Assembly: GCA_022425445.1 (NCBI GenBank)
Contig: JAKMFM010000153.1
Coordinates: 1-18,449 of the forward strand
DNA length: 18,449 bases
Direction: 5' to 3'
Origin: Planktomarina sp.
GTDB lineage: Bacteria; Pseudomonadota; Alphaproteobacteria; Rhodobacterales; Rhodobacteraceae
Numbering within the stretch: position 1 is the stretch's first letter; every line of letters starts with the position of its first letter. The notes under the pieces were generated by a model. The model saw only the letters and a list, made by a program, of their open reading frames with translations. It was not told the DNA's origin and did no database searches. This document shows positions 1 through 7,374 of the stretch, piece by piece. The translations under genes and the position numbers were made by a program.

Positions 1-634
1 GGGCAGAGCCGGGCCAGTGGCGACCTCCCTTGCAGGGTTTGAGAGCTACCAGCGCTCAGAGGCTTGGACTTGGGAGCATTTGGCGCTCACGCGCGGGCGT
101 GTCATCAAAGGCGCCGCTGCATTTCGCAAAACCGTTGAGCGATTGCGTCAACAAATTTTGGAAGAAAAGGCCGACTGGCCCAATATATTGAAAGGGCTGC
201 GCGACATGCGGGCCGGGCTGGCAGATGGAAAGCCGCAATTGGGGCTTTGGGATCTCAAGCGCGGGTCGGGGGGGGGGCAAGACATTGAGTTGGTGGCACA
301 GGGCATGGCGCTGATGCAAAACTGCCCAGACGGGGCAACCGCCGCCCAACTGCACTCCGCACAACTTGGGCAAACCCCTGTGACCGCCGATTTCGGCGGT
401 TTGGCGCGATCATACGATTGGCTGTCGGATTTACGCCTTTTGCACCATCTTATATGTGGCACTGATGTTCAATCCGAGGCCATTGCCGAAGGTGGTCTTG
501 CCCGTATGCGTCGGATCATGCAGGTGGGACCAGAGGTCGATTTCAAACAGGTGATCCCAGAACACCGACAGCGATGCGCGCGGGTGATCGACCAAATATT
601 GGGACAAAGTGAAGGGCAGGGCAATGAAGGTTGA
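1..634 (+). CDS. glnE: Glutamine synthetase adenylyltransferase/deadenylylase, C-terminal part
   Basis: Only the last ~210 codons are present; the frame is open to the left edge (codons readable from base 2), so the true start lies outside. GlnE adds and removes AMP on glutamine synthetase in response to PII, tuning nitrogen assimilation in the cytoplasm. The first visible residues (GRAGPVATSL, then EAWTWEHLAL and RGRVI) match the end of the second nucleotidyltransferase domain. A GlnD/GlnE-type helical domain follows, with the block KRGSGGGQDIELVAQ in place of the usual KxGxGGxxDIEFxxQ. Family knowledge places the adenylylating (not the AMP-removing) half here. The codons for SGGG contain a run of ten G bases (268-277), but the frame keeps the family spacing, so it appears intact. 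The end overlaps the next gene by 11 bases. Confidence 0.9.
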   Translation, partial: GRAGPVATSLAGFESYQRSEAWTWEHLALTRGRVIKGAAAFRKTVERLRQQILEEKADWPNILKGLRDMRAGLADGKPQLGLWDLKRGSGGGQDIELVAQGMALMQNCPDGATAAQLHSAQLGQTPVTADFGGLARSYDWLSDLRLLHHLICGTDVQSEAIAEGGLARMRRIMQVGPEVDFKQVIPEHRQRCARVIDQILGQSEGQGNEG

Positions 635-923
635 AGATGTGGATCCCAAAGGCTTGATCCGGGAAAGTTATCGGATTGAGGGAATAACGCCGCCGGAGTG
701 CAAGACCATCTTCTTTGATTGGGCTGTTCAGGTGCCACCGGCGGCAGATCCTGCGGCCCATATTGCTTTTTGTATCGCCCATTACGGCGCCGAGCAGCCC
801 GATCACCCGATGACAGCGCTCTTGCAGGCCGCATTGGCCCCGGCGCCTGAGAAAGTCAGGCGCGGGGGACGGGCGGGTCGTGTCACGCCAGAAGGTCAGC
901 GGCGCGACGGGCGATCTGTGTAA
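624..923 (+). CDS. Conserved-looking small protein of unknown function downstream of glnE
   Basis: This is a 99-residue soluble protein that I cannot assign to a named family. I chose the ATG at 624 because AGGGCAGG lies a few bases upstream; a GTG at 609 in the same frame is the alternative. The start lies inside the end of glnE (11-base overlap), suggesting translational coupling and co-transcription. The N-terminal two thirds read like a folded domain (LIRESYRIEGI, then CKTIFFDWAV, then a DPAAHIAF helix). The last ~25 residues are arginine/glycine rich and probably disordered. The 3' end overlaps the convergent eda gene by 41 bases, and the disordered tail corresponds to that overlap. I recall similar short proteins beside glnE in Rhodobacteraceae, but that is memory, not a search. 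There are no membrane segments or cysteine motifs. Confidence 0.7.
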   Translation: MKVEDVDPKGLIRESYRIEGITPPECKTIFFDWAVQVPPAADPAAHIAFCIAHYGAEQPDHPMTALLQAALAPAPEKVRRGGRAGRVTPEGQRRDGRSV

Positions 924-1515
924 TTTGATCCCAATCTCCCGCGTCAATCAACGCCTTTGGTGCAATCCAGCTCCCACCAACACAACGCGTATTGGGCAGA
1001 GCGAGATAGGTTTTCGCATTTTCGGGTGTCACGCCGCCCGTGGGGCAAAAGGTAATTTGCGGCAAGGGCCCGGCCATGGATCCAAGGGCCGGCGCGCCGC
1101 CAGCGGCTTCTGCTGGAAAGAATTTTTGAAAAACGAAACCTTGCTCCAAGAGCCGCATCGCCTCCGTCGCCGTGCCTGCACCAGGCAGAAGCGGTAAATC
1201 ATAGTCCTGCGCCGCTTGAATTAACGTTTCTGTTGCGCCGGGCGAGACGCCAAAGGTTGCTCCGGCTGACTTCGCATCGCGGATATGCGCGGCGGTGAGC
1301 AGCGTTCCAACCCCAGCCATGGCGCCCTCGACCTCGGCGATGGCAGCAATCGCCTCCATAGCGGCTGCGGTGCGCAGGGTGATTTCCAAAGCTGACAGGC
1401 CCCCCGCCACGAGGGCGCGGGCTAGGGGCTGCGCATCCTCTACCCGGTCAATGGTCAAAACCGGAATGACAGGGGCGGCATTGCAAACTTTTGCGATCGT
1501 ATCTGTATGTGTCAT
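883..1515 (-). CDS. eda: 2-dehydro-3-deoxy-6-phosphogluconate aldolase (KDPG aldolase)
   Basis: Eda splits KDPG into pyruvate and glyceraldehyde-3-phosphate, the last step of the Entner-Doudoroff pathway. The protein has 210 residues, the usual family length. Class I aldolase landmarks are present: E44 and R48 in LEITLRT, the Schiff-base lysine K131 in FVFQKFFPAE, and the phosphate-binding CPTGGV segment. The order (beta/alpha barrel, GAG around 112-114, KFFPAE, TGG) is canonical. It starts nine bases after edd ends, and its AGGA ribosome site overlaps the edd stop codon, so the two are clearly one operon. The 3' end runs 41 bases into the convergent unknown gene at 624-923. Confidence 0.96.
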   Translation of the reverse strand: MTHTDTIAKVCNAAPVIPVLTIDRVEDAQPLARALVAGGLSALEITLRTAAAMEAIAAIAEVEGAMAGVGTLLTAAHIRDAKSAGATFGVSPGATETLIQAAQDYDLPLLPGAGTATEAMRLLEQGFVFQKFFPAEAAGGAPALGSMAGPLPQITFCPTGGVTPENAKTYLALPNTRCVGGSWIAPKALIDAGDWDQITQIARRAADLLA

Positions 1516-1524
1516 GTTTTTTTC

Positions 1525-3330
1525 CTAAATTACGACGCCGGCGCCTTGTGACGCGGCCCCTGCTGTACGCCGAAACACTGAGAACAACTCCCGTCCCATG
1601 CCAATCTCATTGTCAGAGAGGTCAGGCTTTGCGGGGGTGCGTGCCTGCCAATTCTCGGCCAATGTCTCTAATGTCCCGGCCACTGTGTCCAAGCGCAGCA
1701 TATCGCCATCTTCGATCTGCGCAATTGGCCCGCCATCGGCAGCTTCAGGCGAAAGGTGGATGGCCGCAGGCACCTTGCCCGACGCTCCGGACATCCTTCC
1801 GTCTGTGACCAAGGCGACCTTATATCCGCGGTCTTGTAGGATTGCGAGGAACGGGGTGAGGTTGTGCAGTTCCGGCATTCCGTTGGCTGAGGGGCCTTGG
1901 TAGCGCACAACGACAATCACATCGCGGTTCAAGGCACCAGATTGGAACGCTTTTTTCACGGCGTCCTGACTGTGGAAAACCGCTGCAGGCGCCTCGATAA
2001 GGCGCTTATCTTCGGCCACAGCAGAGATCTTAACCACGGCGGTACCGAGATTCCCGGTTAGGTTTTGCAAACCACCGCTGGCTTGGAACGGATCGTTGAC
2101 CGGGCGCAGGATCTTGTCATTGAGACTTTGCTTTGGCGCTGGTATGTAACCCACGGCGCCTTCTGCTAGAACCGCTTGACGAGCAAAATTATGAAGGCCT
2201 GGCCCCATGATGGTCATCACATCTTCATGCAACAGGCCAGCACTCAGCAGTTGATCGATTAAATAGGGCAGGCCACCGGCCGCATGGAAGTGATTCACAT
2301 CCGCAAGCCCATTGGGGTAGACCTTGGCCAAGAGCGGTACAATCTGCGAAATATCGGCAAAATCCTGCGGTTCTAAGATGACGCCAGCGGCGCGGGCCAT
2401 CGCTGGGATATGCAGCACAAGATTGGTCGAGCCCCCAGTTGCCATCAGGCCAACAATACCGTTGACCCAGGCCTTTTCGCCCAGAATTTCCCCGGTCGGG
2501 ATGAAGTTGTCGCCAAGCGCGGTGTTGGACAAGACTTGCGCAGTACCTTGCTCGGTGAGGGCGCCGCGCAGCTCACTTGCGGGCGGAACGAAGCTGGCGC
2601 CGGGCAGATGCATCCCCATGAATTCCATTAGCATCTGATTGGAATTGGCCGTGCCATAGAAGGTGCAGGTGCCGGGGCCGTGATAGCTGGCCATTTCTGC
2701 GGCCATCAGCTCGATTCGGTCGCAAAGCCCGTCTGCAAAGCGTTTACGCACTTCGGTTTTCTCGTCGTTGCTAATGCCCGATGGCATGGGACCGGCTGGC
2801 AAAAAGACGGACGGCAGATGCCCAAAGGTGGCAGCTGCGATCATCAAACCAGGAACGATTTTATCACAAACGCCAAGAAAAACCGCTGCGTCGAACGTGT
2901 TGTGCGACAGGCCGATGGCGGCGGCCAGTGCGATTGTATCTCGTGAAAACAAACTTAGCTCCATCCCGGGTTGCCCCTGTGTGACCCCATCGCACATGGC
3001 TGGGACCCCAGCGGCCACCTGCGCTGTTGCGCCAAGCGCGCGGGCGGCCGTCTTGATGTGTTCTGGGTAGGCCTCAAACGGTTGGTGTGCAGAGAGCATG
3101 TCGTTATAGGCGGTGATGATCCCAATATTTGGCGCGCGCTCATGCAGGAGCGTTGATTTATCATCGCCCATAGCGGCGTAGGCATGGGCCTGGTTGCCAC
3201 AGCTGAGATGGGCGCGGCGAGGACCGTCTTGTGCGGCACGCGTTATTTTTGCCAAATAGGTGGTGCGGCTGTCTTTCGAGCGCTCAACAATCTTTTGCGT
3301 TACGTCTGCCAGTTTTGGATGCAGGGGCAT
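1525..3330 (-). CDS. edd: 6-phosphogluconate dehydratase
   Basis: Edd dehydrates 6-phosphogluconate to KDPG, the first committed step of the Entner-Doudoroff pathway, using a [4Fe-4S] cluster. I start it at the ATG ending at 3330 (MPLHPKLADV), preceded by a strong GGAGAG site. This gives 601 residues, close to the ~603 of the family. The reading frame stays open further upstream, but those starts would run through the operator palindrome. Diagnostic blocks are SCGNQAHAYAAMGDDKS, MCDGVTQGQPGMELSLFSRD, the IlvD/Edd signature GVCDKIVPG, GPGTCTFYGTANSNQ, and the second signature TDGRMSGASGK near the C-terminus. C155 and C221 sit where Edd cluster ligands are expected. It is the first gene of edd-eda. 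Regulation is probably by a LacI-type repressor acting at 3347-3362. Confidence 0.97.
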   Translation of the reverse strand: MPLHPKLADVTQKIVERSKDSRTTYLAKITRAAQDGPRRAHLSCGNQAHAYAAMGDDKSTLLHERAPNIGIITAYNDMLSAHQPFEAYPEHIKTAARALGATAQVAAGVPAMCDGVTQGQPGMELSLFSRDTIALAAAIGLSHNTFDAAVFLGVCDKIVPGLMIAAATFGHLPSVFLPAGPMPSGISNDEKTEVRKRFADGLCDRIELMAAEMASYHGPGTCTFYGTANSNQMLMEFMGMHLPGASFVPPASELRGALTEQGTAQVLSNTALGDNFIPTGEILGEKAWVNGIVGLMATGGSTNLVLHIPAMARAAGVILEPQDFADISQIVPLLAKVYPNGLADVNHFHAAGGLPYLIDQLLSAGLLHEDVMTIMGPGLHNFARQAVLAEGAVGYIPAPKQSLNDKILRPVNDPFQASGGLQNLTGNLGTAVVKISAVAEDKRLIEAPAAVFHSQDAVKKAFQSGALNRDVIVVVRYQGPSANGMPELHNLTPFLAILQDRGYKVALVTDGRMSGASGKVPAAIHLSPEAADGGPIAQIEDGDMLRLDTVAGTLETLAENWQARTPAKPDLSDNEIGMGRELFSVFRRTAGAASQGAGVVI

Positions 3331-3346
3331 AGGTCTCTCCATAATC

Positions 3347-3362
3347 ATGTTAGCGCTATCAT
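3347..3362. promoter_or_regulatory. LacI-family operator-like palindrome upstream of edd-eda
   Basis: The sixteen bases ATGTTAGCGCTATCAT form a palindrome with seven of eight base pairs matched and a central AGCGCT. Even-length palindromes centred on CG are the hallmark of LacI-family operators. It ends 16 bases before the edd start codon, a position where a bound repressor would block transcription start or early elongation. No regulator gene is in the window, so which LacI-family protein binds is unknown; a gluconate- or sugar-acid-responsive one is the natural guess. The call rests on sequence symmetry and location only. Confidence 0.6.
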
Positions 3363-3451
3363 CACACTTCACGCCAGAAATCAATACACATCTGCCCTTG
3401 TTGTTAAAGTTTCACTGAATTAGGCCATGTCCAACCATAAAGGGGGCAGAG

Positions 3452-4648
3452 ATGCACAGTGACCGTCCGGTGATCCGATTAAAGTCTAAAACCAATGCCC
3501 AACGCCTGCGGCACGGGTTTCCCTGGGTCTATGACAATGAATTGGTCACCGACCGCCGCACAAAGGCCATAGAGCCCGGCAGCCTGGCGGTCCTGCAAGA
3601 TCATGGGCAAAACATGCTTGGGCTTTTTGCGCTCAATCCCAAGTCGAAAATTTTCGCGCGCAAGATCTCGGATGATGTGAACTGCGCGGTCGATCAGGCC
3701 TGGTTCGCGCAGAAAATCGCCACGGCGCTCTCGTTGCGTGAGGTCCTGTACGGTCAACCGTATTATCGTTTGATACATGCAGAAGCCGATCACCTGCCGG
3801 GGCTCATCATTGATCGTTTTGCCGATCTATTGGTGATTCAACCCAATGCGGCTTGGGTTGATCAACGTCTTTCGCTGTTGGTCGCGGCTTTGTGCGATAT
3901 TTTGAGGCCGAAATCTATTGTGGTGAATGGCGCAGGCCGGGCGCGGGTTCTGGAAGGTTTAGATGACGCGCGCTTTATGGCCTTGGGCGACATGCCAGCC
4001 GAGGCGATAGAAGTGGCCATGAATGGCGCCGTGTATTTTGCCGATGTGGCAGAAGGTCAGAAAACCGGAATTTTTTACGATCAGCGGCCTAACCATAAAT
4101 TTGTGCAGGATTTGGCAAAGGGCAAGTCCGTTTTGGATGTTTTTTCCCATGTCGGCGGGTTTGGTTTGGCGACCATGGCCAATGGCGCGGCCTCTGTGAC
4201 CTGTGTGGATGGCTCTCAGCCCGCTTTGAACCTGGCAAGCCGCGGTGCGGTGGCCACGCGGGCTGAAACACCCTTTGAAGCGATCAAGGGCGATGCGTTC
4301 GATGTGATGGGGCAACTGGCGGGGCAGGGCGAGACCTATGAACTTGTCATCTGCGACCCTCCGGCCTTCGCGCCTCAGAAAGCTGCGCGCGAAGCGGGAT
4401 TGCGCGCCTATGAACGTGTGGCGCGTCTGGCCAGTGCTCTGGTGGCTGAGGGCGGCTACTTGACCCTATGCTCTTGCTCGCATGCGGCCGATCTAGAGCG
4501 ATTCCGGGCCGCTTCCATCCGTGGAATTGGCCGAGCAGGGCGGCAGGCGCAGCTGATTTATACCGGCGGAGCCGGCCCCGATCACCCTCATCACATGGCG
4601 CTAACGGAATCGAGTTATCTCAAAACGCTTGTGTTTCGTCTGCACTGA
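3452..4648 (+). CDS. Class I rRNA large-subunit cytosine-C5 methyltransferase, RlmI-like
   Basis: This 398-residue protein has the RlmI layout: an N-terminal PUA-type RNA-binding domain (about 1-75, with HGFPWVYDNEL), a linker domain, and a Rossmann methyltransferase domain from about 200. Visible motifs are GIFYDQRPN (206-214), the SAM-binding VLDVFSHVGGFGL (227-239), acidic VDGS (252-255), DPPAFAPQK (302-310) and CSCSH (340-344); C342 is the likely catalytic cysteine. RlmI methylates 23S rRNA C1962 in E. coli; the exact target here is inferred. The ATG at 3452 follows AAGGGGGCAGAG, a strong ribosome site. The stop codon overlaps the start of the PIN gene (TGATG), so the two are probably translated together. 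The 120-base gap to divergent edd must hold its promoter, but I could not place one confidently. Confidence 0.88.
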   Translation: MHSDRPVIRLKSKTNAQRLRHGFPWVYDNELVTDRRTKAIEPGSLAVLQDHGQNMLGLFALNPKSKIFARKISDDVNCAVDQAWFAQKIATALSLREVLYGQPYYRLIHAEADHLPGLIIDRFADLLVIQPNAAWVDQRLSLLVAALCDILRPKSIVVNGAGRARVLEGLDDARFMALGDMPAEAIEVAMNGAVYFADVAEGQKTGIFYDQRPNHKFVQDLAKGKSVLDVFSHVGGFGLATMANGAASVTCVDGSQPALNLASRGAVATRAETPFEAIKGDAFDVMGQLAGQGETYELVICDPPAFAPQKAAREAGLRAYERVARLASALVAEGGYLTLCSCSHAADLERFRAASIRGIGRAGRQAQLIYTGGAGPDHPHHMALTESSYLKTLVFRLH

Positions 4649-5181
4649 TGCGGGTTGTCTTTGATACCTGCGTGTTGGTTCCCAGCTTTTTGAGAGAGGT
4701 TTTGCTGACCTGCGCGCATGCGGGATTTATTGAACCTCTGGCGACACCGCGTATCTTAGAAGAGTGGCGCCGAGCGGCCAAAACACCGATGCAAAAGCTG
4801 GAAGCTGAAAATGCGATCCGGCAATTTGTGAATGATTTTCCCTCAGTGATGCGCCCTGATCCCGTGGATCTGCGGCCCTATTGGTTGCCCGATCAGGGCG
4901 ATTTGCACATTTTGGCCCTCGCGGCCCAGCACCACGCGGATGTGATCGTCACCCATAATAAGAAAGATTTCCCGCAAGAGGCCCTAAGCCCATATGGCAT
5001 TAGCCGCGTAGATCCAGACACACAGCTTTTACAGCTTTATCGCCGTCATGGTTCCGCCTTGATCGATCCTTTGCGCCCGATTCTCACCGCCGTTCAAGCC
5101 GCCCATCCGCAGATGCGGACCCTTGAGATTTGGCGCAAGGCGTGGTTGCCACAATTTGGCCGTAAATTCGATCGGCTATGA
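4648..5181 (+). CDS. PIN-domain protein (putative ribonuclease)
   Basis: This 177-residue protein begins with the strand typical of PIN domains, MRVVFDTCVLVPSF. The expected acidic residues are D6, E38/E39 in ILEEW, D85 in QGDLHILALA and D107 in NKKDFP, with the VIVTHNKKDF strand between. PIN domains are metal-dependent RNases, often VapC-type toxins. No antitoxin-like gene precedes it; instead its ATG overlaps the stop of the rRNA methyltransferase gene (TGATG), which is why I chose 4648 over the longer open frame inside that gene. Residues ~125-177 form a basic C-terminal extension (QLYRRHG, WRKAW) beyond the minimal domain. The 3' end overlaps the convergent M48 gene by six bases. It could be a housekeeping RNA-processing enzyme rather than a toxin; target unknown. 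Confidence 0.82.
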   Translation: MRVVFDTCVLVPSFLREVLLTCAHAGFIEPLATPRILEEWRRAAKTPMQKLEAENAIRQFVNDFPSVMRPDPVDLRPYWLPDQGDLHILALAAQHHADVIVTHNKKDFPQEALSPYGISRVDPDTQLLQLYRRHGSALIDPLRPILTAVQAAHPQMRTLEIWRKAWLPQFGRKFDRL

Positions 5182-5865
5182 TTTTGTTCCGGTCCAGCGT
5201 TTTTCATTGGCTTCGATTGCTTTGATGCGGTCTGCCGTCTTGGGATGGCTGAGAAACCAAGCGGGCATCGCTGCGCCATTGCCAGTCAATTTATCCAGTT
5301 TTGCAAATAGGCTTTTTTGGGGCGCAGCCCCAAGCCCGGCTTTGATCATCAAGGCGGTGGCATAGGCATCGGCTTCAAACTCATCTTTACGCGACATACC
5401 GGCAGCGATCATGTTCACGGCTAAATTGGCGATCCAAGGGCCAATAAAGGGAATAAAGCGATTGAGAGTGACTGCAAGCGCCGTGCGTACAGCGTTTTGT
5501 CCGGAAAAATCTATCATCCGCCGTTTGGTATGTCCAAGGGCCACATGCCCAAGTTCATGGGCAATGACGGAGCTGATTTCCGCGGCGGTTACCTCGCCTG
5601 ATAGAAATTTTTTCAAAAATCCGCGTGTGATATAGATTTGCCCATCGGGGGCGGCCAAGCCGTTGATCGGATCAATTTCATAGACGTTCACATGCAAGCG
5701 TTTGAGATCCAGCGCATTGGCCAGCTTCGCGAAATGCGCTTCCAGCGCCGGGTTGCGCAAAGGGCTGGATTGGCTCGCCAATGTGCGTTTTGTTTGGCTT
5801 GCCGAGGTGAGATAGGTAAATACCCCCACAACCACGGCCAGACTTATTGGGATCAAGACTGACAT
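5176..5865 (-). CDS. M48-family zinc metalloprotease, membrane-anchored
   Basis: A 229-residue peptidase. Residues ~3-20 are hydrophobic (signal anchor or uncleaved signal), followed by a protease domain. The zinc motif HELGH is at 103-107 (H103, H107 ligands, E104 catalytic), and the third ligand is expected in DEFEADAYA (E162 most likely). It also has the SHPKTADRI block typical of M48 proteins near the C-terminus. Family members degrade misfolded membrane or envelope proteins; the substrate here is unknown. The only ATG that keeps the N-terminal anchor is at 5865, although its ribosome site (AAAGGGC directly before the ATG) is poorly spaced. It lies 108 bases downstream of the VWA gene on the same strand and may belong to the same quality-control block. 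The stop overlaps the convergent PIN gene by six bases. Confidence 0.9.
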   Translation of the reverse strand: MSVLIPISLAVVVGVFTYLTSASQTKRTLASQSSPLRNPALEAHFAKLANALDLKRLHVNVYEIDPINGLAAPDGQIYITRGFLKKFLSGEVTAAEISSVIAHELGHVALGHTKRRMIDFSGQNAVRTALAVTLNRFIPFIGPWIANLAVNMIAAGMSRKDEFEADAYATALMIKAGLGAAPQKSLFAKLDKLTGNGAAMPAWFLSHPKTADRIKAIEANEKRWTGTKS

Positions 5866-5931
5866 GCCCTTTATATGGCGCAGCGGCGGCTGCCTTTCAA
5901 TGCCTCTCAGATTTGGGGGACACAGTGTTTC

Positions 5932-5964
5932 TTAAAATCTTTTCAAAGTGATTAAAGATTTTAA
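5932..5964. repeat. AT-rich perfect 11-bp inverted repeat between the VWA and M48 genes
   Basis: TTAAAATCTTT (5932-5942) is repeated perfectly in reverse complement at 5954-5964 with an 11-base spacer. It lies nine bases past the VWA stop and about 65 bases ahead of the M48 start. As RNA it could form a hairpin, but the stem is almost all A-U and no U-run follows, so it is a poor intrinsic terminator. A regulator-binding site for M48, or an RNA-end stabilising structure, are alternatives. Confidence 0.45.
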
Positions 5965-5973
5965 AACAATGGG

Positions 5974-7155
5974 CTAAGTTAATAACTTCATTCCATCAGA
6001 TATGCCATCGAGGGTCATGGGCGCCATGCGATTTTCAAAAATTCTTTGTATCATTCCAATGGATTGCGTGTAGGGCCAGTATTTTTCTGGAACGGGGTTG
6101 AGCCAAACAGAATTGGGCCAGTGGTCCTGCGCACGGCGCAGCCACGCTTCACCTGATATGGCGTTCCAATGCTCATTTGCTCCGCCTGCATAAGCAATTT
6201 CGTAGGGAGACATCGAGGCGTCCCCGACAAAAATGCATTTGTAATCTGCTCCATAGGTACGAAAAAGGTCTTCTGTTGGAATTTGTGCGTCCCAACGTCG
6301 GGCATTGTCGCGCCAGACCCCTTCATAAAGGCAGTTGTGGAAATAATAGCTTTCTAGATGCTTGAATTCTGACCGGGCCGCAGAAAACAACTCCTCAACC
6401 ATTTTGACATGCGGATCCATTGAGCCGCCTATATCAAGAAACAACAGCACCTTCACCGCGTTGCGCCTCTCAGGTCTGGTTTGGACGTCAATATAGCCAT
6501 TTTCTGCGGTCTTGCGGATTGTGGCGTCCAGGTCCAATTCCTCCTGCGCCCCATCGCGTGCCCATTTTCGCAGGCGTTTCAAAGCGACCTTGATGTTGCG
6601 GGTGCCCAATTCCACATCGCCATCCAGATTTTTGAAACTGCGTTTATCCCAAACTTTGACCGCCCGCTGGTGGCGGCTTGCAGCTTGCCCAATTCTCACG
6701 CCTTCAGGGTTGTAACCATAGGCACCAAAGGGCGACGTGCCGGCGGTGCCAACCCATTTGCTGCCGCCCTGGTGGCGCCCTTTTTGCTCTTCCAGCCGTT
6801 TGCGCAGGGTCTCCATGAGCTTGTCAAATCCGCCCAGAGCTTCAATTTCTGCCTTATCGGCCTCAGAAAGCGTTTTTTCGGCCAATTTGCGCAGCCACTC
6901 TTCAGGAATATCCACTTGGTTGAGCATGTCTTGCGAGCTAATGTGATCAAGACCTTCAAAACTTGCTGCAAAAGCGCGGTCATATTTGTCAAGATTGCGT
7001 TCATCTTTGACCAATATGGACCGTCCCAGCAGATAGAAATATTCCATGTCATAGGTTGCCATTCCCGCTTTCATCGCCTCCAGGAAACTCAAAAACTCCC
7101 GCAGGGACACGGGAACCTTATGGGCCCTAAGTTGGTCGAAGAACGGCAAAAACAT
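5974..7155 (-). CDS. VWA-domain protein, CoxE-like (COG3825 type), partner of MoxR ATPase
   Basis: A 393-residue soluble protein. The N-terminal helical region (1-~125) ends in a charged coiled-coil-like stretch (LMETLRKRLEEQKGRHQGG). A glycine-rich linker (FGAYGYNPEG) follows, then a von Willebrand A domain from about 234. The metal site is DIGGSMD (241-247), a DxGxS variant of the usual DxSxS, with IFVGDASMSPYE (308-319) supplying the later acidic position. CoxE-like VWA proteins work with MoxR AAA ATPases in assembling or inserting cofactors into protein complexes; the client here is unknown. Context supports this: moxR and a tiny membrane-protein gene lie immediately upstream, the latter ending three bases before this ATG. 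Its ribosome site is weak and overlaps that gene's stop, suggesting coupled translation. Confidence 0.9.
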   Translation of the reverse strand: MFLPFFDQLRAHKVPVSLREFLSFLEAMKAGMATYDMEYFYLLGRSILVKDERNLDKYDRAFAASFEGLDHISSQDMLNQVDIPEEWLRKLAEKTLSEADKAEIEALGGFDKLMETLRKRLEEQKGRHQGGSKWVGTAGTSPFGAYGYNPEGVRIGQAASRHQRAVKVWDKRSFKNLDGDVELGTRNIKVALKRLRKWARDGAQEELDLDATIRKTAENGYIDVQTRPERRNAVKVLLFLDIGGSMDPHVKMVEELFSAARSEFKHLESYYFHNCLYEGVWRDNARRWDAQIPTEDLFRTYGADYKCIFVGDASMSPYEIAYAGGANEHWNAISGEAWLRRAQDHWPNSVWLNPVPEKYWPYTQSIGMIQRIFENRMAPMTLDGISDGMKLLT

Positions 7156-7158
7156 TGG

Positions 7159-7320
7159 TTAGCCCATACGCAGAATAACGATATTTGCAATCAACGCCAA
7201 CAGCCCACCGATAATGCCGCATGCTGCACCATATTGCATCATATCTAATAGTTTACCGTTGCGTTTTGCTGCAAGCGCAGCGCCAAATATTCCGCCGAGG
7301 GCCAAGCCAAAATATGTCAT
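7159..7320 (-). CDS. 53-residue two-helix membrane protein inside the MoxR/VWA block
   Basis: A short complete frame, ATG ending at 7320 and TAA at 7159-7161. It encodes 53 residues: a glycine/alanine-rich hydrophobic helix (~3-18, with ALGGIFGAALAA), a basic turn KRNGK (19-23), a short polar stretch LLDMMQYG, and a second helix (~29-50, with GIIGGLLALIANIVIL). GGxxG and GxxGG patterns suggest close helix packing or oligomerisation. GGAA is 6-10 bases upstream of the start. It sits 54 bases after moxR and ends three bases before the VWA gene on the same strand, which strongly suggests co-translation. I recall similar ~55-residue proteins at this place in Rhodobacteraceae, sometimes labelled apolipoprotein acyltransferase without support. 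Function unknown; a membrane anchor for the ATPase/VWA pair is my inference. Confidence 0.75.
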   Translation of the reverse strand: MTYFGLALGGIFGAALAAKRNGKLLDMMQYGAACGIIGGLLALIANIVILRMG

Positions 7321-7374
7321 CTGTCGTTCCATTCTTCAAAATATTGCGGGCGTATAAATCCCGGTGGGTGTGGG

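Noticed and set aside
3331..3384. Longer N-terminus for Edd
   Set aside because: A strong GGAGAG site precedes the 3330 start, which gives normal family length; the extension would translate the operator region.
4468..4647. Upstream extension of the PIN gene into the methyltransferase gene
   Set aside because: The PIN fold starts exactly at the 4648 ATG, and the extension is the out-of-frame reading of methyltransferase codons.
6481..7248. 255-codon plus-strand open frame
   Set aside because: It lies antisense to the VWA gene, whose protein is clearly recognisable; this frame shows no domain and no ribosome site.
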